From assembly GCF_001870515.1 (NCBI RefSeq), contig NZ_MDGT01000003.1:574151-638150 (forward strand): 64,000 nucleotides of DNA, in the 5' to 3' direction. The notes below the pieces were generated by a model. That model saw nothing but the letters and a program-made list of their open reading frames with translations, made no database searches and was not told where the DNA came from. Source of the DNA: Idiomarina sp. MD25a (lineage in GTDB: Bacteria > Pseudomonadota > Gammaproteobacteria > Enterobacterales > Alteromonadaceae). The position numbers were made by a program, and so were the translations under genes. The stretch's first letter is position 1; each line of letters opens with the position of its first letter. Positions 9,242-19,625 of this stretch are shown here, piece by piece.

Positions 9242-9293
9242 AACACCAAACTCAACTATTTTAAACATATAGTTTACAATCTGGTTTGGTGTT
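9242..9293. repeat. Nested inverted repeat between exonuclease and first TonB receptor
   Basis: Outer arms AACACCAAAC (9242-9251) and GTTTGGTGTT (9284-9293) are perfectly complementary. Inner arms AACTAT (9254-9259) and ATAGTT (9269-9274) are complementary too. The structure starts right after the exonuclease stop codon and lacks a following T-run. It may be a 3' stabilising structure or part of the receptor leader. Confidence 0.5.
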
Positions 9294-9374
9294 GCTATGT
9301 TCCTTTTACGTCAAAAACCATAACGCTTGGTTTTAGGACGCACAAAAAAAAATATTCCAGGGAGTATTCCAATT

Positions 9375-12332
9375 ATGAAATCTCAATTTTTCAAACGCAC
9401 GTTAACTGCTGCAGCGGTTGCAGCAGCGATGGGTTTGTCAGCAACAGCAGTTGCTCAAAGCACAACAGGTACCGTTAACGGTCAAGTTGTGACTTCAAGC
9501 GACGCAGCTGTTTCTGGTGCAACAGTTACTATTCGTAACGTTGAAACAGGTTTTACACGTACAGTTCAAGTTGAGTCAGACGGTTCATATCGTTTCCCTC
9601 AACTGCCTACAGGCCGTTATACCCTCACTGCAAATGCAAGTGGCTATGAGCCAAACCAAACTCAAGAGTTTGTGATCAGTGCAGGTGGTTCACGTCAAGT
9701 AACTGTACCTCTTTCTAGCGGTATCGAAACTATCGACGTTTCTGGTACTAGCATCTCGATGGTAGATACTCGTGCTTCTGGTACGGCATTGAACATCGGC
9801 GAAGCACAAATCGACCGTATCCCGGTACCACGTAACGCAACTGCGGTTGCATTGCTTGCTCCAAGTACTACTGCTGGTGACGGCCGTTTCGGTAACTTGG
9901 CATCATTCGGTGGTTCATCAGTTGCGGAAAACGCTGTTTACATTAACGGCTTGAACGTAACCAACTTCCGTACTGGTACTGGCTTCTCAGACGTGCCTTT
10001 TGAATTCTACAAAGAATTCGAAGTTAAGACGGGTGGTTACTCTGCAGAGTTTGGTCGTTCTACTGGTGGTGTTATCAACGCAATCACTAAGAGCGGTACT
10101 AACGAATTTGAATTCGGCGCAAACGTTTACTATCAGCCAGAAAGTCTTCGTGAGACCTCTCCGAACACAATCTTATCTGATGGCTCTATGTACGTTCGCA
10201 ACGATTTAGACGAACGCTCAGACATGGAAGGCAATATCTACGCGTCTGGTCCAATCATTAAAGATACTTTGTTCTTCTACGCTATCTACAACCCGCGTGA
10301 TATTGAAAGCAATTACACGTCAGGGGAAGGCAGCAACTTCAACGAAGCAACAGCTGACGATGCGTTCTATGGTGGTAAACTTGATTGGCAAATCAACAGC
10401 AACCACTTAGTAGAATTACTAGCGTTCTCGGATTCTTCTACTACAGAGACTGATGCTTATCGTTTAGCAGCTGATGGTTCGCGCTCTTACACTTCAACTT
10501 CTTATGAAGAGTCAGGCGGCGACAACTGGTCTGTTAAATACACTGGTTACTTGACTGACGACCTAACTGTTTCTGCGTTGTACGGCGAAAACTCGTACGA
10601 CTTGACTTCAAGCAGTAACGTACAGGCTGATTGTAACTTCGTATACGACTTACGTGATAGCGCGCCATTAGGCACGTTCGCAGGCTGTATCGGTAGCCCA
10701 GGTTACCTAACAGAAGAAGGTGAGGATACTCGTGAAGCGATGCGTATCGACTTCGAATGGTACCTCGGTGACCACTTACTGCGCTTCGGTTATGACACCG
10801 AAACTAATACCTCAGAAGCACTTGAAGGTTACTCTGGTCCAGACGGTAAATTCGTTTACCTTCGTGACGGTGTTGCAGGCGGCCAGTTAGACAACGGCGC
10901 TAGCATCCCAGCAGGCGTAACTCAGTACATCGAAGAACGTGTACGTACTGTTGAAGGTAGCTTCGAGACTGAAAACCAAGCATTGTACGTTGAAGACGTT
11001 TGGACAGTTACTGATAAGTTGACTGCAACGATCGGTTTACGTTATGACTCGTTCGAAAACAAGAACGGTAATGGCGATACTTTCGTAAAAGTTGACAACA
11101 TGTATGCTCCGCGTCTTGGCTTGTCATATGACATCAATGGCGACGGCCAATCAAAAGTGTTCGCAAACGTAGGTCGTTACTACTTGCCAGTAGCAAGTAA
11201 CACTAACGTACGTATGTCTGGTAACGAATACGATGTAACTCAGTACTTCGCATTGGCAGGTACTTCAATTGAACAGTATAACGGTAACGACTACCTGACT
11301 TACACTAAAGGCGACAAGATTGGCGACGACCGTGTAAACGCAGACGGTACAGTTCCAAACACTCGTTCATTTGTTGACCAAGACCTTGACCCAATGTACC
11401 AAGACGAGTACATCCTCGGTTATGAAGCGGCATTCGCTGAAAACTGGAGCTGGGGTGTTCGTGGTATCCGTCGTGAATTGAACGGTGCTATCGACGATAT
11501 GAGCGTTGAGTCATACTTAGACGACACTTATGGTTGTCACGGTAGCAGCTCATATGTACTTGGTAACCCAGGTGAAGTAGCAACTATCTTTGCTGATACA
11601 GATTGTGATGCAAGTACTGATCTTGAAAAAATCGACATCGACTTAGCTGAGCTTGGCTTCCCAGAAGGTCAACGTTCTTACAACGCTGTTGAGTTAACCC
11701 TAGCGAAAGCATGGGATGGCAAATGGTCATTGAACGCATCATACACTTGGGCTCAAAGCTACGGTAACACCGAAGGTTTGGTTAAATCTGATATCGCTCA
11801 AGACGATGCTGGTATTACCCAGGACTTCGACTTTGCAGAGTTGATGGATGGTGCTTACGGTTACTTGCCGAACGACCGTCGTCATACTTTCAAAGCGTAC
11901 GGTGCTTATGCATTGACTGAGAGCTTCCGTGTAGGTGCAAACTTCACACTAAGTTCAGGTCGTCCATTGAACGCATTCGGTATCGGTCACCCGAACGGTG
12001 TACCTTCATACGGCGATACGTTCTACGTATGTACAGCTAACTGTACTAACGATGACGTCGCTAACGATTACGTTCAAATCTCACGTGGTACTTACGGTCG
12101 CACCGACTGGACTCCAACCTTGGATCTTAACGCGACTTACGTGACTGAATGGGCAGGTGCTGAAGTTGAATTCCGCGCAGACGTATACAACGTATTGAAC
12201 ACTTCTTCTGTTCAACGTCGTAACGAATTCGCAGAAGACGCATTCCCTGGCGATCCTAACAAACGTTTCATGGCACCGGTTGCTTACCAAACGCCTCGTT
12301 ACGTTCAGTTGAGCGCTGGTATCAAGTTCTAA
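9375..12332 (+). CDS. TonB-dependent receptor, Oar-like, with carboxypeptidase-regulatory N-domain
   Basis: This 985-residue outer-membrane protein has a signal peptide (cleavage likely after A27, AVA/QS). A carboxypeptidase-regulatory-like β-sandwich follows (about 30-110), then a plug domain (about 125-260, with GRSTGGVINAITKSG near 235). The long β-barrel ends in the terminal phenylalanine of SAGIKF. Oar-like proteins of this architecture are common in marine Alteromonadales and import large ligands such as peptides in a TonB-driven way; the ligand here is unknown. The start at 9375 is preferred over an in-frame start 48 bases upstream because GGGAG and the signal peptide both fit. It is transcribed alone, with a terminator behind it. 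Confidence 0.9.
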   Translation: MKSQFFKRTLTAAAVAAAMGLSATAVAQSTTGTVNGQVVTSSDAAVSGATVTIRNVETGFTRTVQVESDGSYRFPQLPTGRYTLTANASGYEPNQTQEFVISAGGSRQVTVPLSSGIETIDVSGTSISMVDTRASGTALNIGEAQIDRIPVPRNATAVALLAPSTTAGDGRFGNLASFGGSSVAENAVYINGLNVTNFRTGTGFSDVPFEFYKEFEVKTGGYSAEFGRSTGGVINAITKSGTNEFEFGANVYYQPESLRETSPNTILSDGSMYVRNDLDERSDMEGNIYASGPIIKDTLFFYAIYNPRDIESNYTSGEGSNFNEATADDAFYGGKLDWQINSNHLVELLAFSDSSTTETDAYRLAADGSRSYTSTSYEESGGDNWSVKYTGYLTDDLTVSALYGENSYDLTSSSNVQADCNFVYDLRDSAPLGTFAGCIGSPGYLTEEGEDTREAMRIDFEWYLGDHLLRFGYDTETNTSEALEGYSGPDGKFVYLRDGVAGGQLDNGASIPAGVTQYIEERVRTVEGSFETENQALYVEDVWTVTDKLTATIGLRYDSFENKNGNGDTFVKVDNMYAPRLGLSYDINGDGQSKVFANVGRYYLPVASNTNVRMSGNEYDVTQYFALAGTSIEQYNGNDYLTYTKGDKIGDDRVNADGTVPNTRSFVDQDLDPMYQDEYILGYEAAFAENWSWGVRGIRRELNGAIDDMSVESYLDDTYGCHGSSSYVLGNPGEVATIFADTDCDASTDLEKIDIDLAELGFPEGQRSYNAVELTLAKAWDGKWSLNASYTWAQSYGNTEGLVKSDIAQDDAGITQDFDFAELMDGAYGYLPNDRRHTFKAYGAYALTESFRVGANFTLSSGRPLNAFGIGHPNGVPSYGDTFYVCTANCTNDDVANDYVQISRGTYGRTDWTPTLDLNATYVTEWAGAEVEFRADVYNVLNTSSVQRRNEFAEDAFPGDPNKRFMAPVAYQTPRYVQLSAGIKF

Positions 12333-12360
12333 TAGAACTTTCAGTTTACACTGAATACAA

Positions 12361-12389
12361 AAAGCCACCCTTCGGGGTGGTTTTTTTTT
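12361..12389 (+). terminator. Intrinsic terminator after first TonB receptor
   Basis: CCACCC and GGGTGG pair around a TTCG tetraloop and are followed by nine T residues. The preceding A/G-rich bases extend the stem. Confidence 0.93.
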
Positions 12390-12529
12390 GCCCTTCATTT
12401 TACCTATCTTTGTATTGTTAGATTCTCATCTCGGTCGTCGTCGCATTGTCAAACACTATAGATTAAATTTAATTACAAAAAAGTCACAAAGTGTTTACAT
12501 AAAAATAACTTCTTGCTAAATTCAAATTG

Positions 12530-12548
12530 CCTCAAACATATTTTGAGG
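12530..12548. repeat. Inverted repeat in leader of second TonB receptor
   Basis: Arms CCTCAAA and TTTGAGG are separated by CATAT, 34 bp before the start codon. It may be an operator or an mRNA hairpin. The rest of the 250-bp spacer is AT-rich; no confident promoter was identified. Confidence 0.4.
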
Positions 12549-12582
12549 TAAAAAACAATAAAGTTCCGGGGAGTTTCAACTC

Positions 12583-15483
12583 ATGAAAAGCACAACTTTT
12601 CGTAAAAGTTTGTTGGCTGCAACCATTGCAGGTGTATTTAGCATGCCTGCGTTGGCGCAGGACCAGCAAGATCCTGCTTCTGATGATCAACAAGCAGAAG
12701 AAGTAGCCGAGCGCATTCAGGTAACAGGTTCTCGTATTCCACAATCAGCAAACGTTGTGAGTTCGAGCCCAATTTCTCAGGTTACCTCCGAGGAATTCGA
12801 ATTCTCGGGTAACGTGCGTACCGAAGACTTGGTGAACGACTTACCACAAGTATTCCCAGGTCAAACATCAACTGATTCAAACGGTGCTACGGGTACCGCA
12901 ACTATTTCACTGCGTGGCTTAGGCTCTAACCGTACACTCGTTCTAATGAATGGACGTCGCTTGGTAATGGGGTCACCATTACAGGGCGCTATCGCACCTG
13001 ACTTAAACCAAATTCCAGGCGCGTTGGTTGAAAACGTAGAACTGTTAACCGGTGGTGCATCGGCTACTTACGGTTCTGACGCTGTGGCAGGTGTTGTTAA
13101 CTTCATCATGAAAGATGATTTCGAAGGCGTGAAGTTAGACTATCAACACAGCTTCTATCAATATAATAACCCGAATGACAACGATGTGGCGCAATCAGCC
13201 CGTGATGCGAACTTTGATTTAGCACCAGGTTCTGGCCGCGATGGTCATATGAACGACTTCTCAATTATTTGGGGTGTTAACGCAGATGACGGCAAGGGCA
13301 ACATCACCGGTTATGCGACTTACCGCGACATTAAAGCCGTAACTCAGGACAACCGCGATTACAGTATCTGTTCGCTCGCCGGTGGTCCGGGTGCATACTC
13401 GTGCGGTGGTTCAGGTACTATCCCTGATGGTCGATTAACGGACTTCGTCGATTACGACTACTACATCGATCAAGGTACTTTCCAAGAGTATGATGGCCGC
13501 TTGTATAATTTTGGTCCACGTAACTATTTCCAACGTCCAGATGAACGTGTCACTTTAGGTGCCTTCGGTCACTATGAAATCAACAAAAACATGGAGTTTT
13601 TTGGTGAAGTTGGTTTTGTTAAAGACCGCAGCGTATCTCAGATTGCAGAATCAGGTGCGTTCTTCCCGCAGGTTGACTTAAGCTGTGACAACCCATTCTT
13701 GTCTGAACAACAAGCGGGTGTTATCTGTGGTCCTGGTGGTCCTGCTGGCGCATCGGGCGATCCGAATGTGTGGGAAGGCGTTTATATCGGTAAACGTAAC
13801 GTCGAAGGTGGTCCACGTCAGAACGATATCCAACACTTGTCTTATCGCGGTGTGTTTGGTATCCGCGGTTACCTAAATGACACTTGGAGTTACGACGTAT
13901 CCGCTAACTTCGGTAACGTAACGCTAAGTTCAACCTACCTAAACGACTTAAGTATCAATAACATTGGTCGTGCATTGAATGTCACCACTGATCCTGATAC
14001 CGGTGAGGCTGTTTGTACCGCAGCACTGAGTGGCGTTGATCCAAACTGTGTGCCTTGGAATATCTTTGCACCGAACATCAGCCAAGAAGCACTCGATTAC
14101 CTCACGCTGCCGCTGTACGCGAATGGTGAAACTAACTTACGCGAGTATACTGCGTATGCAATTGGTAACCTAGGTGACTATGGTGTGCGCAGTCCATGGG
14201 CTGTGGGTGGTGTCGAGCTACTTATTGGTGCAACTACACGTAGCGAAGAGCTCATTTTCCAACCGGATAGTGGCTTCACTTCAGGTGATGGTGCCGGTCA
14301 AGGTGGTCCTACCATCGGTGTTTCAGGTAGCTTGAGTGTTGATGAGATCTTCTCAGAAGCGAAAATCTACTTAGTAGAAGGCGCAGACTGGGCGGATACG
14401 TTAACCATGGACTTGGGTTATCGTTATTCTGAGTACTCTACGGCGAAAGAGACCGATACATACAAAGTAGCATTGGGTTGGGATATTAATGAAACGTGGA
14501 AAGTACGTGGTAGTTTCCAACGTTCAGCGCGTCATGCGAATATCCGTGAGTTGTATAGCGCACAATCAATTGGCTTGTATGACATGGACTCTGATCCGTG
14601 TGCGGGTGCGAATCCAGAGGCCACATTGGAACAGTGTCAGCGTTCTGGTGTCACTTCTGCACAATACGGCAGTATTCCGCAAAGCCCGGCTAACCAGTAC
14701 AATGCTATCTTTGGTGGTAACCCAGACCTAGAGCCTGAAACTTCAGACACTATTTCTGCCGGTTTCGTTTATCGCACCATGGACGGCGATTTCGATGTGT
14801 CAGTTGACTACTTCGATATCAAGGTTGAAGATGCGATTGGTATTGTGGCTGCAGAGACTACGCTGGACCTTTGCTTAGACACTGGCGACGCACAGTTCTG
14901 TGACCTCATTAATCGTGGTCCGGATACAGGTTCTTTGTGGTTGGCTCAAGATAATATCGTAGCGACCAACGTGAACATTGGTTTTGAACAGCGTTCTGGT
15001 TTCGATGTTAACTCAAGCTACACTGTGCGCTTTGATAACGACTTAGGTAAATTGAAGTTTAACTTGGTAGGTACTTACTTCACCAAGTTCGATACTCAGC
15101 CTGTCGTTGGTCTTCGTGTGTATGAATGTGCGGGCTACTGGGGTGGCGTCTGTGGCGCTCCAAACCCAGAATGGCAACACAACTTACGTACTACTTGGGA
15201 AAATAACGATGGTTTAGCGATTTCTGCTAACTGGCGTTACCTCGGTGAGACTGCGCAGTTGGATGGCGGCGCTCAAGATATCGAATCTGAAAGCTACCTT
15301 GATTTGACTGCTCGTTATCGTTGGGGCGACAACACGACTATCAGTGTTGGTGTGAACAACGTACTTGAGAATGATCCTCCGTACCTAACAGGTGCGCCAG
15401 GCAGCAACGGTAACACGTATCCAGGTTACTTTGATGCATTGGGTCGTTACGTGTTTGCGAGCATCTCTTATCAGTTCATGTAA
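12583..15483 (+). CDS. TonB-dependent receptor
   Basis: This 966-residue outer-membrane receptor has a signal peptide ending ALA/QD (after A25). A TonB-box-like ERIQVTGSRI segment lies around residues 45-55. The plug domain contains LRGLGSNRTLVLMNGRR near 110 and GSDAVAGVVNFIMK near 165, and the β-barrel closes with an aromatic strand (SISYQFM, here ending in Met rather than Phe). This class is abundant in Idiomarina, Shewanella and Alteromonas and takes up peptides, oligosaccharides or similar ligands; the substrate is not known. GGGGAG lies 9 bases before the ATG. It is monocistronic, with a terminator on each side, and its codon use suggests high expression. Confidence 0.9.
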   Translation: MKSTTFRKSLLAATIAGVFSMPALAQDQQDPASDDQQAEEVAERIQVTGSRIPQSANVVSSSPISQVTSEEFEFSGNVRTEDLVNDLPQVFPGQTSTDSNGATGTATISLRGLGSNRTLVLMNGRRLVMGSPLQGAIAPDLNQIPGALVENVELLTGGASATYGSDAVAGVVNFIMKDDFEGVKLDYQHSFYQYNNPNDNDVAQSARDANFDLAPGSGRDGHMNDFSIIWGVNADDGKGNITGYATYRDIKAVTQDNRDYSICSLAGGPGAYSCGGSGTIPDGRLTDFVDYDYYIDQGTFQEYDGRLYNFGPRNYFQRPDERVTLGAFGHYEINKNMEFFGEVGFVKDRSVSQIAESGAFFPQVDLSCDNPFLSEQQAGVICGPGGPAGASGDPNVWEGVYIGKRNVEGGPRQNDIQHLSYRGVFGIRGYLNDTWSYDVSANFGNVTLSSTYLNDLSINNIGRALNVTTDPDTGEAVCTAALSGVDPNCVPWNIFAPNISQEALDYLTLPLYANGETNLREYTAYAIGNLGDYGVRSPWAVGGVELLIGATTRSEELIFQPDSGFTSGDGAGQGGPTIGVSGSLSVDEIFSEAKIYLVEGADWADTLTMDLGYRYSEYSTAKETDTYKVALGWDINETWKVRGSFQRSARHANIRELYSAQSIGLYDMDSDPCAGANPEATLEQCQRSGVTSAQYGSIPQSPANQYNAIFGGNPDLEPETSDTISAGFVYRTMDGDFDVSVDYFDIKVEDAIGIVAAETTLDLCLDTGDAQFCDLINRGPDTGSLWLAQDNIVATNVNIGFEQRSGFDVNSSYTVRFDNDLGKLKFNLVGTYFTKFDTQPVVGLRVYECAGYWGGVCGAPNPEWQHNLRTTWENNDGLAISANWRYLGETAQLDGGAQDIESESYLDLTARYRWGDNTTISVGVNNVLENDPPYLTGAPGSNGNTYPGYFDALGRYVFASISYQFM

Positions 15484-15510
15484 GTTAACATTAAGCTTCG
15501 ACTTAACAAT

Positions 15511-15538
15511 AAAGGGCAGCCTTCGGGCTGCCCTTTTT
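15511..15538 (+). terminator. Intrinsic terminator after second TonB receptor
   Basis: GGGCAGCC and GGCTGCCC pair around a TTCG loop, extended by AAA/TTT, with a short T-run. Confidence 0.93.
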
Positions 15539-15771
15539 ACATTATTTATACAGCTGTTAGTAATAAATTAAACATATGACTAACTAGTAATCATTTAGAC
15601 TAAAAAGTGGTCAAACAGATCATTATTTGCAGTCATTTAGTTGAATTTACCCCCTACTAGCGTTAAAAGTTCTGCACGGTATTTCTAAGACCTCAACTTA
15701 GCGATGCCTTCTAATTCAAGTCGCGAACTTGGTTCATGACAGAATAAGAACATACACCAGGGAGTAAAAAC

Positions 15772-18426
15772 ATGACTAACAGTACCTTCCGCAAGAGCCT
15801 CACCGCTCTAGCTGTGGCGGGCAGTTTAGCTGCACCAGCATTAGCCGTAGCTCAGGATAACTCGGATGTTGAAGCAAAAAACAACATTGAAAAGATTCAA
15901 GTAACGGGTTCACGCATTAAGCGTTCAGACCTAGAGAGCGCTTCTCCTGTAGAAGTTATTTCAGCAGAGCAATTGACTGACCAAGGTCGCTTATCTGTAT
16001 CAGACGCATTGCGTAACTTAACCTCTAACTCTTTCGGTTCGTTTGTACCTAGCTCAGGTAGCACGGCGCAATCGCAATCAACTGTTAACCTCTTAGGTGT
16101 TGGTGCGAGTCGTACCTTGGTACTTTTAGACGGCAAACGTGTTGCCGGTTCACCATCGCTTGGCGGTTCTTCTGCAAACTTGAGCACCATTCCAATGGCT
16201 GCTGTTGAGCGTATCGAAGTTTTGAAAGACGGTGCTTCTGCGGTATACGGTTCTGACGCTGTTGCAGGTGTTGTAAACATCATTTTAAAAGACGACTTTG
16301 AAGGTGTTGCAATTAACACCCAAGTCGGTCGTCCAGAAGCTGAAGGTGGCGATAACGAAAGCTTCAGTATTACTGCGGGTACTTCTTCTGACCGCGGTAA
16401 CTTGACCATGGTATTTGAGCATCAGACGCGTGATGCGATTTTCGACCGTGATCGCCCTTATACTGCACCGCAAATGAACGATGAAAACGGCGATGGCCTA
16501 ATCTCGATTTATGATGAGACCATCGGTATCTCATACTACGGTGCAACACTTGTAAACCCTCAGGGCAACTACGAAGCGTCACCGCTATGTGGCGACCTAG
16601 CAAACAACGTAGACGGTTTCGTAGGTGTACTTGACCAAGGCACTTCGTTCGGCGGTGTTGGCGGCGGTACTGTCTGTGGTTATGCATTCGCAGGCGGCTC
16701 GACAAACATGGCGTCTACCGATCGTAATTCATTGATGGTGAATGGTAATTACCAAATTACTGATGACATCGAGATGTATATGCGTGGTTTGTTCGCCAAG
16801 AACAGCTCTTTTGGTCGTTATGCGCCCGCCGCTGCGCCGTGGGAAAACATCCCAGCAGACGCATCACACAACCCATATGATGAAGAGCTTGAAATAGGTT
16901 ACTTCCGTTGGTACCCAGTGGGCAATCGCGACGGTTATGTTGATGACTATCAGCAAGACTATGTTGTCGGGTTCCGTGGTTTCGCACTGGATAACATCGA
17001 CTGGGAAGTTTACTACCAGCGCGCTGAAATGGACTATAAAACAGTCGGCCGTGATTACTTAAGCAACTCAGCCCTTAATTGGTTAGCCGCTGAAGGTGAA
17101 GATCCATTTTCGGACGCTAACTCTGATAAGCTTGGCATCACTACCTTGACTGAAGGTAAGACAATTTTCGATCACTACTATGCAGGCTTCGGCTTCAATG
17201 CAGGTGAATTACCTGGTGGTATGGTTTCTCACTACGTAGGTTGGGAAATGTATGACCAAGTATTCGAAAACAGCTACGACGCACAGTCTGAAGCGGGCTT
17301 AGTTGGCGGCGGCGCAGGTAACTCTGCTTCTGAAGATCGTAACGTTCAAGCGTACTTCTACGAAGTTGCTATGCCATTCACTTACGATCTGACTGTAAGT
17401 GCTGCTTTCCGTTATGATGATTACAGTGACTTCGGTACTGCAACAACAAGCAGTTTGAAAGCCGAATATCGTCCAATTGACGACTTGTTGATTCGAGCAT
17501 CATACAGTGAAGGTTTCCGTGCACCTTCACTTGAAGAGCTTTCTGCACAAGATCAGTACTCAGCAACTTATGCGTACGACTACGTTGCATGCCAGACTGC
17601 CGGCGTTGAGTTAACTGAATGCCCTGAAATCCAAATTGATAACCAGATTCAAAGCAACCGTAACCTCGGTCCAGAAGAGTCTGAGTACATCAACGCGGGT
17701 ATCGTGTATTCAGGTCTTGATAACTGGGACTTCCGTTTAGATTACTTCGATCTGCAAGTTGAGAACGTCATTTCTGAAGTTACTGTTCAAGACTTGATCA
17801 ACATCGAGCTTGGTGGCAACTTAGACTCGTTCTTAGCGGCTAACCCTGCGTTCGACCTACAACGTCGTGCAAATGGTTCAATCGATGGTGACGTTTACAC
17901 GCGTACTGAAAATGGCGCTATCCTAGCGCGTAAAGGTTTCGACTTTGAAATCGCAGCTGAATATCCACTCGGTGCGGGCTTGTTCAACGCGACCTTCGGT
18001 ACCACGTACATGATGGAAGTTGAAGAAGACGTATACTTTGGCGGTCCTAGCCAAGACATGGCGGGCTCTTCAGGTGCACCTGAGCTACGTTCACAGTTGA
18101 TGTTGCAATACGCTATCAACGACTTCAACGTCACTTGGACGTCTGACTACATCGACTCAACGGGTGAAACAGACGTGCTCGACACCTCATGTGGCGACGC
18201 TAACTGCTTTAACTACAACTTCGTTGGCGAGCTTGAGTCTACGACTTACCACAACGTTACTTTCTCGTACAACTTAGGTCAGTACGGTAAAGCAACATTG
18301 GGCGTACGTAACTTGTTCGACGAAGAGCCAGTGCTTAATAGCAGCGGCGAATACACAAATCCTGAACTTTATGTTCGTGGTCACATCGGTCGTGAATTCG
18401 TAGCCGGATATCAAATCAAGTTCTAA
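15772..18426 (+). CDS. TonB-dependent receptor
   Basis: This 884-residue outer-membrane receptor is related to its two flanking paralogues. It has a signal peptide ending AVA/QD (after A27), a KIQVTGSRIKR segment near residue 42, a plug with GASRTLVLLDGKR (about 110) and GSDAVAGVVNIILK (about 165), and a β-barrel ending in the terminal Phe of GYQIKF. TonB-driven uptake is sure; the ligand is not. GGGAG lies 9 bases before the ATG. The 288-bp spacer before it is AT-rich, contains the previous gene's terminator and a direct repeat of TCATTTAG, and presumably holds its promoter, which I could not define. Confidence 0.9.
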   Translation: MTNSTFRKSLTALAVAGSLAAPALAVAQDNSDVEAKNNIEKIQVTGSRIKRSDLESASPVEVISAEQLTDQGRLSVSDALRNLTSNSFGSFVPSSGSTAQSQSTVNLLGVGASRTLVLLDGKRVAGSPSLGGSSANLSTIPMAAVERIEVLKDGASAVYGSDAVAGVVNIILKDDFEGVAINTQVGRPEAEGGDNESFSITAGTSSDRGNLTMVFEHQTRDAIFDRDRPYTAPQMNDENGDGLISIYDETIGISYYGATLVNPQGNYEASPLCGDLANNVDGFVGVLDQGTSFGGVGGGTVCGYAFAGGSTNMASTDRNSLMVNGNYQITDDIEMYMRGLFAKNSSFGRYAPAAAPWENIPADASHNPYDEELEIGYFRWYPVGNRDGYVDDYQQDYVVGFRGFALDNIDWEVYYQRAEMDYKTVGRDYLSNSALNWLAAEGEDPFSDANSDKLGITTLTEGKTIFDHYYAGFGFNAGELPGGMVSHYVGWEMYDQVFENSYDAQSEAGLVGGGAGNSASEDRNVQAYFYEVAMPFTYDLTVSAAFRYDDYSDFGTATTSSLKAEYRPIDDLLIRASYSEGFRAPSLEELSAQDQYSATYAYDYVACQTAGVELTECPEIQIDNQIQSNRNLGPEESEYINAGIVYSGLDNWDFRLDYFDLQVENVISEVTVQDLINIELGGNLDSFLAANPAFDLQRRANGSIDGDVYTRTENGAILARKGFDFEIAAEYPLGAGLFNATFGTTYMMEVEEDVYFGGPSQDMAGSSGAPELRSQLMLQYAINDFNVTWTSDYIDSTGETDVLDTSCGDANCFNYNFVGELESTTYHNVTFSYNLGQYGKATLGVRNLFDEEPVLNSSGEYTNPELYVRGHIGREFVAGYQIKF

Positions 18427-18442
18427 ACGAACTGATTGTTTT

Positions 18443-18471
18443 AAAAAAGGCTCCTTCGGGAGTCTTTTTTT
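18443..18471 (+). terminator. Intrinsic terminator after third TonB receptor
   Basis: GGCTCC and GGAGTC pair (one G-T pair) around TTCG. A-rich bases precede and a T-run follows. Confidence 0.88.
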
Positions 18472-18533
18472 ATGCGTGATTATCGGGGTATGATAGGGAC
18501 GTTTGTTTAAAACCATAACCACAAGAGCAGTAT

Positions 18534-19463
18534 ATGATCAACACTAAAAAACAACTTAACAATGTGTGGGATAGCTATTGGCGGTCAGGAGCGGAGGCAA
18601 GTTTCTTAAATAAGAACACATCGCTACAACGCTATCAGATGCGGAAGTTTTGGTTTGAACGCATGAGCGAGTTTGAAGCGAAGTCGCCGATCGTCGATAT
18701 TGGGTGCGGGAATGGCATTCTGATTGGTTGGCTGAACGAATATAAAAATGAAAAGAACAAGTCAAAGTGGCAATTAATGGGCGTGGATAGCGCGGCATTG
18801 AGACCTACTAACGCAGATCTTGATATTCGTGAGCTGACGCCATACCAAAGCTTTAAATTAACTGGCAACAAAAAATTAGGTACCGTGGTCTCGCATTACG
18901 GCTTAGAGTACGGTCCATTGGTAGAGGGACTTCAACACCTGCATGGACAACTTAAGAAAGACGGTACGCTCATTGCTCTGGTGCATTCAAATAACTCAAC
19001 ACTAGTGCGCAATAATAAAGCAATTTATGACTTATTGCCGACATTGATACGACATTTAGAGAAGCATGTATATAACTTGTATACATCAATCTTAGAAGCA
19101 CGTGGAAAGCCGTTAGGTAAGCAAGCGGTTTTGTCGCAGCGTAAGCTCGACCAACTCGCTCATACCCATCGTAATAACCCGACATTTAAGCGTAGTAATT
19201 TTATTCCGGCTGTACGCCATGTTTTACAAGCTGCTTCAAACGGTAAGAAACTAGAGGCTCGGCAAGTATACAATGATTTTCTTAACAATATGAAATTTCA
19301 TTATGCCCAAATGGACGACATGATAAAGGCAGTAGAGCAAGTAAAATCTGCCGATCATCTCGCTCAAGTTGCTGAAAAGGCCGGCTTCAAGCGAGTTATG
19401 GTACAAGATGTCGAGTTCCCAGAAACAGGTGAAGTGGGTTTCTGTTTGCAGGTGATCAAATGA
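18534..19463 (+). CDS. Class I SAM-dependent methyltransferase
   Basis: This 309-residue soluble protein has SAM-binding motif I, VDIGCGNG, at residues 54-61, an acidic residue after the second strand (GVDSA), and a motif IV-like segment near GTVVSHYGLEYG. It is a Rossmann-fold methyltransferase of methyltransferase-11/25 type, but the acceptor cannot be told. It sits alone between the third and fourth TonB receptor genes, more than 100 bp from each. Its codon usage is plainer than that of the receptors, so it is probably weakly expressed. Whether it acts on the ligands imported by those receptors is unknown. Confidence 0.8.
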   Translation: MINTKKQLNNVWDSYWRSGAEASFLNKNTSLQRYQMRKFWFERMSEFEAKSPIVDIGCGNGILIGWLNEYKNEKNKSKWQLMGVDSAALRPTNADLDIRELTPYQSFKLTGNKKLGTVVSHYGLEYGPLVEGLQHLHGQLKKDGTLIALVHSNNSTLVRNNKAIYDLLPTLIRHLEKHVYNLYTSILEARGKPLGKQAVLSQRKLDQLAHTHRNNPTFKRSNFIPAVRHVLQAASNGKKLEARQVYNDFLNNMKFHYAQMDDMIKAVEQVKSADHLAQVAEKAGFKRVMVQDVEFPETGEVGFCLQVIK

Positions 19464-19625
19464 CGATCAAAAACTGTTAAAAGTGTTATAAAAAAGTTGC
19501 CTTTGTTATTAAAATATGTTCTTCTTCTTTCTGAGCGCAGTCTTGTATAGGGCTGCGTTGAATAACGACTCTATAAATAATGTTATTTTGTCGTAATAAT
19601 AATAAATTATTCGGGGAGACTGAAC

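Noticed and set aside
15897-16409. 170-codon open frame on the minus strand inside the third TonB receptor gene
   Set aside because: It lies wholly opposite a well-supported receptor gene, has no ribosome site and no recognisable domain; it reflects the codon pattern of the real gene.
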